Assembly: GCA_977006965.1 (NCBI GenBank)
Contig: OZ345377.1
Span: 620,001-684,000 of the forward strand
Origin: Phymatolithon calcareum
Taxonomy: Eukaryota > Rhodophyta > Florideophyceae > Hapalidiales
Length of the DNA: 64,000 nt
Reading direction: 5' to 3'
Shown: positions 10,722-21,485 of the stretch, one piece after another
Numbering within the stretch: the stretch's first letter is position 1
Layout of the letters: the number at the start of each line of letters is the position of its first letter
Made by a program: the position numbers and the translations under genes
Notes under the pieces: model-generated
Told to the model about the DNA's origin: nothing
Database searches by the model: none
Seen by the model: only the letters and a program-made list of their open reading frames with translations

Positions 10722-12200
10722 ATGGAGGAAATCTCTTCCAGGCAAAGCAAAAGTTCCTACCTCGACCAGCTTCATGAGTCAGAACTTCGCCAAGTTTTTC
10801 GCCACCTCAGTGCCCGGCCGCGCACTTCCAATTGGCAGAGTGAAGTTTCAGCTCATGATGCACTGAACGTGCTGCGAAGCGGCGGACCGCTAGCGGATTG
10901 CGCACGAGAAGAGCTTCTTCAGCTCAGCAACTTAACGAGCTTATCCGACCGCCAAGCGCTAATTGTGAATGAGTTTGCGGAGAAGGGAACGACACTGTTC
11001 GAAGATATTCTGGTCGAACTGGCGCCATACCTACGAGGATTGTACATTGATTGTTTTGCATTGTCTCGACGAGTCAAAACGTCGGAGTCGTCATATCAGT
11101 GCAAGGCTCTTCAGAGTCTGCATGTTGACGGTCAGCTTGAAGTGGGTCAATTGCGTGGCATTCTTGAAGCAGCTAGCGGAAACTTGCGCGAACTCTCGAT
11201 TGCTGGCTTCTTTTTGAGTACGGACACTATCAATGCAATTGCTGAGCACTGTGTGGGGCTCGAAATGTTTGATGTGCAATACGAGCGCGTCGGAGGGGAT
11301 CTCAGCACAATCTGGAAGACGATTGGACCCACATTGTTGGACTTGTCTATCTATATGGACGCGTTGGACATAAGCAACGGCCTTGGGGTTATTGACGAAA
11401 TTGTGTCAAGTTGTGTCAAAGTAAGATCATTCGGGTACGGAAGCTGGAATAATGCGCGAGCTCCACTCCTTGTTCATCTTTGTCTTAACCTCGGCTCTCA
11501 ATTAAAGTCTCTGAGGTATCTAACCTCTGAACTCTTGCCATCTCCGACGCAAATTGGAAAGATCTTGGATGCATGCCCTGACCTTGTTGTCGATGCATGC
11601 TTCCGAAACGATGAGTTGGAGATGCTTGAAGTATTCAGAGATCGACTTCGAGCAGTTGAGATCGAGATTGATGAAGCTCTTGTACTAGATGTTGAACAAG
11701 CGGGGAGATCCGTCCCCAGTCTTGAAAAGCTGAGCTTAACCGTTTGTGAGCCAAGTGATTCAGAATCGTTTTTACTGCGGTTCTTGCCTGGACCGAAACC
11801 ACTTTTGAAAAATCTACACATTGATCATGCGGATTGTCCCTTGGAGGACTTCAACAACCCTTTGGAAATAATTGCACGATTTGTCACCACCATTGAAATT
11901 CTATCTGTTGAAACAAGCAGGATTACACCCGGCGTATTTCAAGACATTGCTAGAGTAAATTCGTTCTTGAAGAGAGTGTCTGTTTCTTGTACGTTATATC
12001 AAGTAAGACCTGATCCACAAGGGGAGGAAGCGGCGGCTGTGAGCTTCGTTGAAGACTTTTCTCAATGCCCAATGCTTGACGAGCTTTTGCTGAAGAACAA
12101 TCGTTTGCCGCAGGAATCAATGACCATCGCTGATGCATGTCGTAAGTACCGCGACAGAAGAGTCGACATCTTCATCGGTGGTAGACAATATGCTAGATGA
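10722..12200 (+). CDS. F-box-like leucine-rich-repeat protein, family member 1 (intact)
   Basis: 492 aa from ATG 10722. The N-terminus (YLDQLHESELRQVFRHLSAR, about residues 12-31) has the helix pattern of an F-box or related adaptor-binding motif, followed by a conserved region with DALNVLRSGGPLADCAREEL. The rest is an irregular LRR solenoid with recurring L-x-x-L-x-I/V units such as LRGLYIDC, LQSLHVDG, LRELSIAG, LEMFDVQY, LLDLSIYM, LEKLSLTV and LKNLHIDH. It ends with the family signature RRVDIFIGGRQY. At least four relatives lie in the window (12933, 53815 minus, 57470, 60093), aligning along the whole length. By analogy with F-box/LRR proteins it could recruit substrates to a ubiquitin ligase, but the F-box match is by eye and a pure ligand-binding LRR role is possible. 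No intron is needed. Confidence 0.75.
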   Translation: MEEISSRQSKSSYLDQLHESELRQVFRHLSARPRTSNWQSEVSAHDALNVLRSGGPLADCAREELLQLSNLTSLSDRQALIVNEFAEKGTTLFEDILVELAPYLRGLYIDCFALSRRVKTSESSYQCKALQSLHVDGQLEVGQLRGILEAASGNLRELSIAGFFLSTDTINAIAEHCVGLEMFDVQYERVGGDLSTIWKTIGPTLLDLSIYMDALDISNGLGVIDEIVSSCVKVRSFGYGSWNNARAPLLVHLCLNLGSQLKSLRYLTSELLPSPTQIGKILDACPDLVVDACFRNDELEMLEVFRDRLRAVEIEIDEALVLDVEQAGRSVPSLEKLSLTVCEPSDSESFLLRFLPGPKPLLKNLHIDHADCPLEDFNNPLEIIARFVTTIEILSVETSRITPGVFQDIARVNSFLKRVSVSCTLYQVRPDPQGEEAAAVSFVEDFSQCPMLDELLLKNNRLPQESMTIADACRKYRDRRVDIFIGGRQYAR

Positions 12201-12932
12201 AAGAGAAAAGCGGATCGGACATCATCAGAAAACCTGTTTTTTGATGATAGTGTTTGAGACGGCTCGTAAGATCAAATGCGTCGATGGCAAGGGCTCTCGA
12301 TAAACAAGAGCAATAGTTATTTCGGCGTCATTACGTTGAACGGAGCCGCCCTTTGATGTTCAAGGCACTCCTACGGTCCATGGATCTCATTTCCCCAGTT
12401 GAGATCCACTTTTTTCAACGTTGCTGGGCCTTCCGGTGGTGTGAATTTCGCTGCATTCGATGCCCATAGTGGCCCTCTTGTACCCAAACAAATGAGGAAC
12501 ACATAAAAACAGTCATGTTACTTATGTGATGAAGCGTTGAGATCTTTCAAAAACTTGGGAAATACCGACAGGGTACATATTCAGATGTATACACCCTCTG
12601 ACTTTAGAAAAAGCCAGAATTGCGTTGATTGGGTCCACCTCACACAGTATTGTGCGTGCGGCCTTACCTCAAACAGTACCATAGAAGTAAAAAGTAGGTA
12701 TTATGCAAAGGCCAACATATCGATGTACGTTCAACGCTTTTTTCTCTTATTCATCACAATCTTTCCAATGCCCAATAGGACGACTCTTCTCCAAGCGCTG
12801 ACTTCCCAAAGCAATCCGTTTACGCCTCTTGCAAACAATCCGCAGGTTTCACACCGCCTACAGCGTCAACGAATCAGCCGTGCCTCGCAAAGGCATTGAG
12901 TTGTACTGATTTATTTCCTCTCAAATTGCATC
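12201..12932. other. Spacer between LRR family members
   Basis: No supported gene. A 120-codon frame at 12537-12899 lacks any recognisable feature. Confidence 0.5.
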
Positions 12933-14436
12933 ATGAATTCGTCGTTAGACTTTAAAGGGAAGGAATATGGCTTTTCAGGTAAACTTGAATCAAATAATTC
13001 CTTTCTGGAAAAGCTTCATGAGGCAGAGATGCATCATGTCCTTCGTCATATAAGCGCACGACCACGCAGGGCAACATAGCATCTCAAATTTTCACCACAG
13101 AACGCCTTGCGCATACTTCGAATCGTTGGGTCACTGGCCGCATGTGCTCGCCTTGAGTTACGACATTTAAGCACTTTGAAAAGGTTGGATAAGACCCGGG
13201 CATTGCTTGTCGACCTGGATCTCGAGAACGGACAATTTCTTTTCGAAGACCTGCTCGTTGAGCTCGCCCCGACTTTGGAATGATTGTATATAAACTGCTT
13301 TGCTTTATCACGTAAAATTTGTATGTCTGAGCCATCAAAAACAATGCATCTCTCCGAAGTTTGCAAGTCGATGGCCCGCTTGAGAAGTGCGACTTCCGCG
13401 GGATTCTCGAGGCATGCAGCGGAATGCTGCGCAAATTGGTAATTATCGGGTGGTTGGTCGATATGGATAGTGTCAACGCTATCACGGAGCACTGCAGGGG
13501 TCTGATCAAGTTTGATGTACAGTATGCCCGCGTCGGTGGAGCGCTGAGAGCAGTTTGGGAGACCATTGGACCGACTTTGGTGGACTTGTCTATCTTCACG
13601 GGGGCTCTTGAGCAGAGCAAAGGTCTCGCGTTGATTGACGACGTTACAACTAATTGCGTCAAACTGAGCTCGTTCTGGTACGGCATCTGGAGTAGTGGAC
13701 ATGCACGGCTGCTTGTTCGTCTTTGCGAGAGGTTTGGACCACAGCTGAAAAACCTCAGGTATCACACATCGGATCTCTTACCTTCCCATGCACATGTCGA
13801 AAAGATTTTGAACACATGCCCAGACCTTCTTGTGGATGCATACGTACGAAATGAAGAGGCGGAGACAATTGGACTTTTTAGAGACCATCTGCGTTCTGTA
13901 AAGATCAAGAGGAAACTGGTCGGTAATATTGACGAGGCGGGGAAAGCCGTTCCCAGTCTGGAAAAGCTAAGCCTCCACCTTTTCAACTCAAACGATTCCA
14001 CGTGGTTCTTATCGAGGTTCCTGTCTTCTCCTAAGCCATGTTTGAAATCGCTGCACGTTGATGAGATCCATTGTCCTTTGGAAACCAACAATAACCCGCT
14101 GGACATGGTTGCACGGCTTGTTTCAAGCATAGAAATATTATCTATCGAAACAAGACGAATAACAATAGGCATGTTCCGCAAGATTGCTAAGGCAAATCAT
14201 GGATTGAAGAGAGTAAACCTTTCATGCACTTCTTGCCACGCCAAGCAGGATGAACAAGACGAAGAAAGCACGCAGTTAGCTTCGTTGACGATTTTACGCA
14301 ATGTGCAAAACTCACCGTGCTTGTGTTAAACAGCAAGTTTTTGGGGAATAAGTCGGTGAAGATCACTGAAACGTGCGTTGCATTTCGCGGCAAGCCCATA
14401 GATATATATATCGGCGAAAGGCAGTACGGTCCTTAA
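12933..14436 (+). pseudogene. F-box-like LRR protein, family member 2 (pseudogene)
   Basis: Relative of the 10722 and 60093 genes with four visible lesions. The N-terminal part from ATG 12933 (FLEKLHEAEMHHVLRHISARPR) runs into TAG at 13077-13079. The same frame continues to a second stop, TGA at 13281-13283, inside the equivalent of LxGLYIDC. Between about 13340 and 13361 the frame shifts. The main body is then open from 13361 to about 14275 (LRR units such as LRKLVIIG, LIKFDVQY, LEKLSLHL, LKSLHVDE). A second shift near 14275 leads to the family C-terminus (VSFVDDFTQC, then IDIYIGERQY) ending at TAA 14434-14436. Several independent lesions argue for a true pseudogene rather than assembly error. 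It lies head-to-tail behind member 1, consistent with tandem duplication. Confidence 0.85.
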
Positions 14437-14736
14437 ACGAAAACAATTCATTTAGGATCGCGACTTTGCTCCTTTCGTCCCTATCTCACCGCCAACAGAA
14501 AAAAAATCAAGGCGATTCACTACGCGATTCGCCCAGTCAGTGCGGTGAAAACATCGTCAGATATTAAATCTATTGCGGAGTATGCTTCCTTCAGATGCTC
14601 GTGATTGACGTGGTTACGTCATTAAGAAATGTGGCCATGATTGGAAACAAAATCTGCTGGGCGCAGCTTCCATCGAACGATTTTCGTGTACACAAATGAT
14701 TGGACCATCTCACCGCTTTGCACATGAGGATGTAAG

Positions 14737-14779
14737 CCACGCTCATTCTACCCACGCTCATTCTACCCACGCTCATTCT
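14737..14779. repeat. Tandem repeat, 15-bp unit, nearly 3 copies
   Basis: Unit CCACGCTCATTCTAC, two full copies and a 13-base third copy, about 45 bases upstream of the DUF5071 start codon. Confidence 0.9.
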
Positions 14780-14823
14780 GCTGGAAGCTCACTTCTGACT
14801 ACTGTCTACGGTTGCGTCACACA

Positions 14824-15252
14824 ATGAACACATCGCAATGTTATCAGGACGCACATCTGGCGCTCCCTGAGCGCCTGCGCAAAGTGCTGCCTTCTGACAA
14901 GCATGATGAGAAGGCACTTGCTGGTTGGGCTAATCTGTCCTCGTCGGAGCGCTTGGTAGTCACGCCATTTCTGCTGATTTGGATTCAAGATCCAAACTGG
15001 CCTGTATTCGGCCCTGTGCGCAGTCTGTTGGCTACTATGAGAGGGGTGTTGATTCCATTCGTTGAGGGAGTGCTGCTCGGGTCAGACGAATGGCGGAGCT
15101 ACAACATCGTTGTACATCTTCTACCGGAGCTACCGCCGGGCGACGTCACACCTATTGCGCCCTTGTTGAGACGCCTGGCCAAAACGCCCAGCAACGATGA
15201 GCTTGACAGAGCCACACAAGAGTTTCTCGAAGATCTTGACATGAAAGAGTGA
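14824..15252 (+). CDS. DUF5071-family protein (bacterial-type)
   Basis: 142 aa from ATG 14824. The sequence matches from memory the plan of DUF5071 (Pfam PF16804): an LPxDKxDExA opening (LPSDKHDEKA), then LLxWIQDxNWPV (here FLLIWIQDPNWPVFGP), a helical segment ending in a VEGVLLGSDEWRSYNIV motif, then an HLLPELP segment and a helical tail with LRRLAKTPSNDELD. The domain is about 120 residues in bacteria, so this is essentially the domain alone. Its molecular function is unknown. In bacteria it is found in small stand-alone proteins. The gene is intronless and sits about 340 bp from a guanine deaminase gene that points towards it, which also looks bacterial. This suggests acquisition by transfer, though nothing in the sequence proves it. 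A 15-bp tandem repeat lies just upstream. Confidence 0.75.
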   Translation: MNTSQCYQDAHLALPERLRKVLPSDKHDEKALAGWANLSSSERLVVTPFLLIWIQDPNWPVFGPVRSLLATMRGVLIPFVEGVLLGSDEWRSYNIVVHLLPELPPGDVTPIAPLLRRLAKTPSNDELDRATQEFLEDLDMKE

Positions 15253-15592
15253 TGTTAGTTGGGGTTTTCTCCAGTGAGCCCCTAGTGTGTTCTCAAAAAC
15301 GTCTTTTGAGCTTCTAGGTATCATTTCGAGCACAATATCTTGTCCGTGAACAGCAAGTTAGTCTAAAAAGCTATGGTATAAACCTTGCACTACAGTAGTA
15401 CACAAAACTGTGAGCCACTTGAGGAGCACTTAGTCTCTCTTATTGTACTGCCAAGCTCCTCGCTGTTGAGAACATGTTACAGTGGGTGTAGATGCGAAGC
15501 ATCGTCCACAAGACAAGCTCACGTCTTATCAGCTCTTGGAATGTCACGAACAGCTCTTGTCCCAAACAATCTGGCCCTCCTTCACAGTCTGG
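15253..15592. other. Convergent intergenic region
   Basis: Lies between the 3' ends of the DUF5071 gene and the guanine deaminase gene. Nothing recognised. Confidence 0.6.
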
Positions 15593-16894
15593 CTAGCTAT
15601 TGACAACTTGCACCCCGTCGACCCACACCGATCGAATATCTGAGTGGTCGGCAAGTCGAACAAGCTGCTCGAACCGGCGTTCTGAAGTGTAGAGCCCAGG
15701 TCGTCCGGCAACGCGCGAAGTATCGACCGCGACAGCGTCAAAGCAGCGCCCAACCTCCAGCAGTCCCAATGGCTGGTCGATGACCTCAGCACCGCCGACT
15801 GTTGCCAACCAGAACGCAGTGATGGCCGTAATGCGCGACCGAGCAACGCCACGACCCTCAACCGATTTTGTCGGATCGACACCCTGGTCGAGCATGCAGG
15901 CAGAATTCACTGCTTGCGCAATTTGCGCCAGCATCGACGGGCTGGGTCCGCCAGCGATATCGGTTCCCAAACCAACCTTCACGCCTGCAGCCAGCGCACG
16001 AGCTGTGGGAAACACAGCGTTGGCAAAGTAGATGTTAGACAATGGGCAGTGGGCAACACCAGCACGGGCATTGGCTATGGTGGCCATGTCATCCTTGCCG
16101 AGCTTCACACCGTGGGCGAGTACAGTCGAGGGACGTAGCAATCCGAAGCCATTGAGCGCTTTGGTATCAGAGATTCCGTAACGTTGCAGAACGTGATGGT
16201 GCTCCCAGTCACTTTCCGAACAATGAGTTTGTACCATGAAACCACTCTCCGCTGCAAGCGTCCCAAGGTTGGTCAATAGTTCATCGGTGCATGCAGGAAT
16301 GAACCGGGGCGTGATAATCGGAGAGACCAGACCCCGCGGGTCGGGTAGCGCTTTAATTTCAGCAATTGACCGTTTCGTAGCGGCTAGCCCTTCCGCCGCA
16401 GATGCATCGCGATACCACTCAGGCGTGCCGTCGGGATGGTCCATCGCAACTCGGCCGACCCATGCACGTTGACCGTGCTCGATGCACGCCTTTGCCAACG
16501 CTGTTGTGGCTGGGACGTGAATGGAGCTGTAGTACACCGCCGTCGTTGTGCCATGACGAAGCAAGGCTGGGACCATGTCGGCCCATACCGACTCTGCAAA
16601 GTCGAGGTTTTTAAACTTCGCTTCCAATGGAAATGTATACTTGAATAACCATTCTTCGAGCCGCAAGTCGTATCCCGTTCCCAATTGCGGCCATTGTGGC
16701 GCATGAATGTGCAAGTCAATAAGACCAGGGATGAGCACTTGGCCAGCTGGCAGCGCAACGTCGATAGGTTGTCCGGCGAACGGATCAATCGACTTGATCC
16801 TGCCATTGACGACGTTGATCACGACATCGTTGAGGCACTCGAATCGATCCTTGGATGGGGTTTGCCACACTGTTGCTCGGACACGCGCAGACAT
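15593..16894 (-). CDS. Guanine deaminase
   Basis: 433 aa if translation starts at the ATG at 16894. The frame is open upstream to about 17002, but the extra residues do not look like the family. The enzyme is an amidohydrolase that converts guanine to xanthine and ammonia in purine salvage/catabolism. Visible motifs are the N-terminal beta-sandwich segment, metal-binding HxH in GLIDLHIHAP with the PQWPQLG stretch typical of guanine deaminases, the EEWLFKYTFPLE segment, the HCSES motif with its metal-ligand histidine, LAHGV, HCPLSN, and the GTDIAGGPSPSML motif with the catalytic aspartate. The C-terminal strand LLEVGRCFDAVAVD is also typical. Length is close to the usual ~430-455. It is complete, intronless, and points towards the DUF5071 gene. 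Copies of two dispersed repeats begin about 120 bp upstream of the start, so its promoter region is repeat-derived or recently disturbed. Confidence 0.93.
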   Translation of the reverse strand: MSARVRATVWQTPSKDRFECLNDVVINVVNGRIKSIDPFAGQPIDVALPAGQVLIPGLIDLHIHAPQWPQLGTGYDLRLEEWLFKYTFPLEAKFKNLDFAESVWADMVPALLRHGTTTAVYYSSIHVPATTALAKACIEHGQRAWVGRVAMDHPDGTPEWYRDASAAEGLAATKRSIAEIKALPDPRGLVSPIITPRFIPACTDELLTNLGTLAAESGFMVQTHCSESDWEHHHVLQRYGISDTKALNGFGLLRPSTVLAHGVKLGKDDMATIANARAGVAHCPLSNIYFANAVFPTARALAAGVKVGLGTDIAGGPSPSMLAQIAQAVNSACMLDQGVDPTKSVEGRGVARSRITAITAFWLATVGGAEVIDQPLGLLEVGRCFDAVAVDTSRVAGRPGLYTSERRFEQLVRLADHSDIRSVWVDGVQVVNS

Positions 16895-17010
16895 TGTTCG
16901 GGTGGTCTTCAGGTGCGGTGTGCCCTCATGAGGTCTCCCGATACACGTGTGCAACATCACAAAATACAGTACACGGTTTGTGGGGCGGAGGCTGTTCCAC
17001 ACGGGGAAGA

Positions 17011-17106
17011 ATTCCCGCGCTTTCTCGCACTTGTGCTCCTTTCGAAAGCACTGTTTGCGTTCATGAAAAACAATTTTGATGTTACCTCATGACGCGGTTC
17101 TGCGGG
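17011..17106. repeat. Dispersed repeat C, copy 1
   Basis: Aligns closely with 25937-26036. Both contain TTCCCGCGCT, then CACTTGTGCTCC, then AAGCACTGTTTGCGTTC, then GATGTTACC and CGGTTCTGCGGGAC. The match stops exactly at 17106/17107, where repeat B begins, as if B was inserted into C. Confidence 0.8.
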
Positions 17107-18517
17107 ACTGTAGATCAGGAGATAGTTAAATTTACCATGCACATAGTGGGTTCTCAGAATTGATGTCCTATTTTGTCGTTACCGTCTGCTAGCGTAAAAT
17201 ACTGAGATGATGATACTCGTGCTCTCGGCAGATAGCACAGGACAATACATCGCGAGCCCTTAAGGCCGAAATCGAGGCATGGCTTCCCGCCAACGGCGGA
17301 ATGCACTGCACACCGTCTCCTTTTGTGCATCTCACCTGTCTGGGAGTAACTTGCCCATGCCTTTTCTCCAGTCTCCGCAGATGATCACCACACACCAAGT
17401 AGCGCGCGCATTCGTATCACCGTAATTACCGGCGGCGCCAACAAATGAGTCAGTATCCCGCGGCTCTGCACTCGTTCTCTTCGGTCTGGGAACCTCCGGT
17501 TTGCGGCACGACAGGACGCGTCACTATTTCACGTTCGCCGTGGTCGATGAATTCGCACCCTGCAACTGCGGTGCTGCCTTCCGCACCGAACGCTACCTCG
17601 AGGACGGTGTTTAAAAGGTTATATTGAACGACCATGATGTGCATATCGCACAGCCTCGTACCATCATGAATGCTTCCGGCCGCACCGATCGTGCGCTAAT
17701 GAAGCACTCTGACATCCCACGCCCTGTGTTGCTTGTTTGTGTCCGACGACAGGGCGCTCCAGCGAGGACGCTTGCAACTACGTGTGTAGGCCACTGCGGG
17801 CAGGTCATCGTATGTCCCTGTGGAAAGTCGTCACACACAGGTTTGCCCAGTGCCGATGCGCTCGCCATCATGTCCAGCACATCGCCGATGAAATGAAATG
17901 CCTATGGGCTCTTCGTGTTTCTACGCCGCGTCTGCGAGCTCCTTTCCGTGACCGCCAAGCATGACAATCGCCCTACTGGAACTGGCGATTCGTAACGCGG
18001 TTTTGAAAAACATTTTGGCCAAATACGTCTCGAAAAGACTCTCCGGCCCGTGATATCGTATCTGCTCCACCTCCTCCGTCGCCTCACCAATCCCGCCCTG
18101 GGAGCGACGGCTCCACCACCCCGCATTTGCAATACTTCGCCACGCACAAAGTATTCGATCACAGCGGAAAGCCTTTCCACAACATCGCAATTTCGCAGCC
18201 AATCGCTCTTGCGACCACAAAGTTTCCCGTCAGGCATCGTGAAGCAGCGACGTTACATGAATCAGTTCGGTAATCTCAGCGAGTCAACGCTGACTTCATA
18301 GAATTGGCACCGGCGCACCGCACTGTGCCGCAGCGACGGCCTGTGCCATCAAGATTATAAGCACCGGGCGTACACGCTTCCCGTGCAGTGAGAGCAGATG
18401 GGCAGCCGCCGGTCTAGCTCGCCGACAGCGAGCGAGAATGGGTCTGCACCGCGCAAATGCCCCACATCCATTCTGCATTTTCACGTGTGGTGGGGAAGTC
18501 TCTTTTTGACGCAGGTG
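17107..18517 (+). repeat. Dispersed repeat B, copy 1 (1.4 kb)
   Basis: Matches 32409-33806 along its length at roughly 80-85 percent identity by eye. Both copies open with ACTGTAG then TCAGGAGATAGTTAAA, and end near GTCTCT...GCAGGTG / GTAGGTG. Short ORF fragments are shared in several frames (for example a stretch with SDIPRP and VCVRRQGAPARTLAT), but both copies are broken by frame changes, so any gene once carried is dead. Copy 2 has about 55 bp (near 33620-33675) that is missing here. No terminal inverted repeats or target duplication were found, so the class is unknown. Confidence 0.85.
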
Positions 18518-18628
18518 CAAACGCTGCTTGCGGCGACACGGTACTCGTGCGATCATGCATATTGCGTGTCCATGACAAAGGAAGTGCTCTTCCCAGACGA
18601 GGTGGTGCGTGGATTCAGATTGCCTCCT

Positions 18629-18671
18629 GAATAATCCTCTGCACGGAAAAAATGCGTGCAGAGGATTATTC
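18629..18671. repeat. Perfect inverted repeat, 17-bp arms, 9-nt loop
   Basis: Arms 18629-18645 and 18655-18671 are exact complements. It is followed without a gap by an 18-bp palindrome. Confidence 0.95.
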
Positions 18672-18689
18672 TGGTAGCACGTGCTACCA
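18672..18689. repeat. 18-bp perfect palindrome
   Basis: TGGTAGCACGTGCTACCA, self-complementary with no loop, directly adjoining the hairpin at 18629-18671. Confidence 0.95.
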
Positions 18690-19270
18690 TTGTTGGCTAA
18701 GCGCGATGGATGAAAGAGCCACGCGGCTATTTTGCAGCAATTGCACGCGCTCTGTCCTCGACTGCATTGCATCGACTGGCCTCAATGATAACGGTATATG
18801 ATAATTTCCATCGCTATTGGCTAGTCCGCTCCAAAGGTATCATAGCTCTATCTCTTGCACTGTGAATGACAATGACAACATTGTTCGTGACCCATTTTGA
18901 TCACAGAGCACCGAGCCTATCATCATCAGGAAATGGTGCTCGATGACCAAGTCATACATTCATGTGACTTGGGAATGTTAGGGCATAATGCCCTGTACTG
19001 CCCTGGACAAGCTGGTCGCTATGCGTTTACGTGCCGAGACACTGCCCAAGGGCAGAGCATGGTCATCCAATCAGATCGGAGCAATGTCACACGGTCACGG
19101 GATTTTTGTCTCACATGAATCACGCACTGGACTCAAAACGTTGTTGCTCAAATTTGAAATGTTTTGGCCTCGGTTCCATTTTGGCGCTGTAATAATTAGA
19201 AAATATTTCATGTTTTGCGCTTCGCTCTATTCATTTGCTCAGTGATCCAAATCAGTGGATAGATTTTTTA
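18690..19270. other. Non-coding flank downstream of the transposon accessory gene
   Basis: No gene found. One end of the two-gene transposon should lie in or near this stretch, but I could not identify a terminal repeat. Confidence 0.4.
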
Positions 19271-21053
19271 CTAAAAGCTGCGCTCGTGGTAAGAGATGAA
19301 ACTCAATAGTTTCTCCCGTTCTGTAGAGGTGAGTAGTGCGGGGATTCTCACATTTCCTATGGTATGGAGCAGAGAGTCATGACAGGGTGTTATATCTTCT
19401 TCAGAGGCACTAGGTACAGTACTTAGGAGGTTGTCAATTCGAAGCGCCTCTTTGGCCCACAATGGTGCATGGCCCAAGTTCATTTGACTTGTGGCCTCAC
19501 CGGAAAACTGTTGAATCGCACTGGTAATCTAGTTTGCATAGTACAGAAAGGTTATGTTAGAAAGCTTAATCATAACGAGGAATTGTGTTGAGACCGAAGC
19601 AGAGGAAAAACTTACCTTCGTTCTAACAAACGCAAACGAACCGATCGACATAGTGATGGTTCCAACCTCTTCGTGAACTTCTGTGTCGTCCTCGACATCC
19701 CAAATCTCTGGTAGGATTGCACTTGTATGTAAACCACGTATTTTGTCCGATATCGAAATAGCCTGTGCACGAGCTTCACGACGAGCGCCATAACAAGAAC
19801 GCACCCACGCGTGTCTGTATTCAGTATCCTGCAAGTAGTTCCCACTCCGAATCATTTCAGCAGCAAACGATTTTTTCACCTCTTGCGTCGCACGGGATGC
19901 ATGACGCAAGGGGCACGAAGATGGGCAGTACAGAAAAAAATCTCGAACCTGAAGACCATGAATTATTAGTAAAAGATATGCCACCCAGCTGCAAAACGGC
20001 AAAGAAATTCACTTACAATACGAGATGCAATTGAATAGTGGGCACGACTTTGTCCTCGACACATGAAACTGGAAACCATGGGTGGTTTGTCTTTCCTAGA
20101 AGTTTTAGGCATGGCAGATCGCAAGAAAGACGTAACTTCCTCTTGAGACACAGCACTCTCAAAAGCAAATTTTGCAGCATGGCCCAGAACAGGGCACGTC
20201 GGGCTGCAGATAGCGTCATAAATTCTGAGACACGCTGACAAAGGACGAAACTCCATTGCTGTCCTTAGTTTGACGAACAACTTTGTAGAATAGATAGAAA
20301 AACCAAGGTATTGTGAAGATCGTTAGTTAGCAAGAGGGAAAAACTTTCAATATGAAAGGGCCTGGAGTAGCAACTTACAAAGCCGACATTTGCCTTCTCT
20401 TCCTTAACTTTGATGCTCTCCACATTTTGGTCGAAACCTTGGACTCCAGATATAGCTGATGTCATGCTTTCACGTACTTCATTTCCCTTTTCAATGGCAG
20501 AGAGAATCTTCAAGAGAACATCTTTGATCTCTTTTTGCTGATCATGCCCTTCTTCACGTAATTGTGCTATTTGTCTTGCCATAGTATTGAAACAATTGAA
20601 AAGCTCTGAGATCTGGATATTGGCTGCCCTCATTTCATGTGTTGGACCCGGTGATTGCAGTTGCGAGGTAGATGCAGATCGCAAAGTCTTACGAGGCCGC
20701 TCCGCGTGAGCTCCACGTGGGGGGATTTGATGACGGACGCCGTTAGCACTGCGCTGAGGAATGGGTGTCTGTTGAGGTTCAGGAAGGGGGCAATCGTCTG
20801 GAAGTCCTGCGCTACCTGGTGTGTCTCTTATTCCCTCCCTCTGCTGCGAATGCAGTGCGGGATGACGAGATGGCGAAAGTTGTGGGGCAGGTACTGCATG
20901 TCGTGGCAAGTTAGCATCACGCAGAGATGACTGCGTGGGGAGAGATGAAAAGCTTCCCGGTCGGGGAGGATGCGAATTTGGAGTCCGCGGTGTCTCATAA
21001 TAAGAGCTCGAAAGCTGACGGTCGCGCTCATGGGGAAGGCGATACTCCGGCAT
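19271..21053 (-). CDS. Transposon accessory gene, four exons (TnpA-like role suspected)
   Basis: A clean spliced model on the minus strand: exons 21053-20379, 20280-20017, 19948-19616 and 19528-19271. Introns are 98, 68 and 87 nt, each with a GTAAGT donor and an AG acceptor (AAAG, TTCAG, CTAG), and all are in phase 0. The predicted protein is 509 aa. Exon 1 encodes a Pro/Ser/Arg-rich region (about residues 1-130), then a helical, probably coiled-coil segment (MARQIAQLREEGHDQQKEI). Exons 2-4 encode a conserved-looking domain with LRIYDAICSPTCPVLG, SRKDKPPMVSSFMCRGQ and an acidic stretch. It lies about 430 bp downstream of the zinc-finger transposase on the same strand. CACTA elements often pair a transposase with a second DNA-binding protein, which is the basis for the suggested role. 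No family match is recalled. Confidence 0.65.
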
Positions 21054-21485
21054 TTGCGAATTGGGGGGGGGAGGAAATGCAATGAAGTAGAAACAGTGAA
21101 TAAATTCTGCACTCCGCCACTTTAAGTGTCTTCTCAGAGATCCCGAGACGTTTTATTGCAAAATGAAAAGCCGACGATACGACGCGGCGGTCGTGAAATG
21201 TTTCATATGCGCACACCAGTACATACCGCTGTGCGCATTGTTTGGACATTTCTAAACTGCGTACACCGTTTAGACATTGCCAAACGTTGTGCACTAAGTA
21301 TAATTTGTAATTCTCATAAAGATTTGCAGAATACCCATCAGGCAGAGCTACAAGGGGCAACTTACTTTGTGACTACAATAAAGAGCCAGACAGGTTCTCT
21401 ATATTGTTTACCTATAATTACACAGCCGAATACTTAAAAACTATATATTGCTGTTTCCAGGAGCTAAAGGCAAAAAAGCTTTAGG

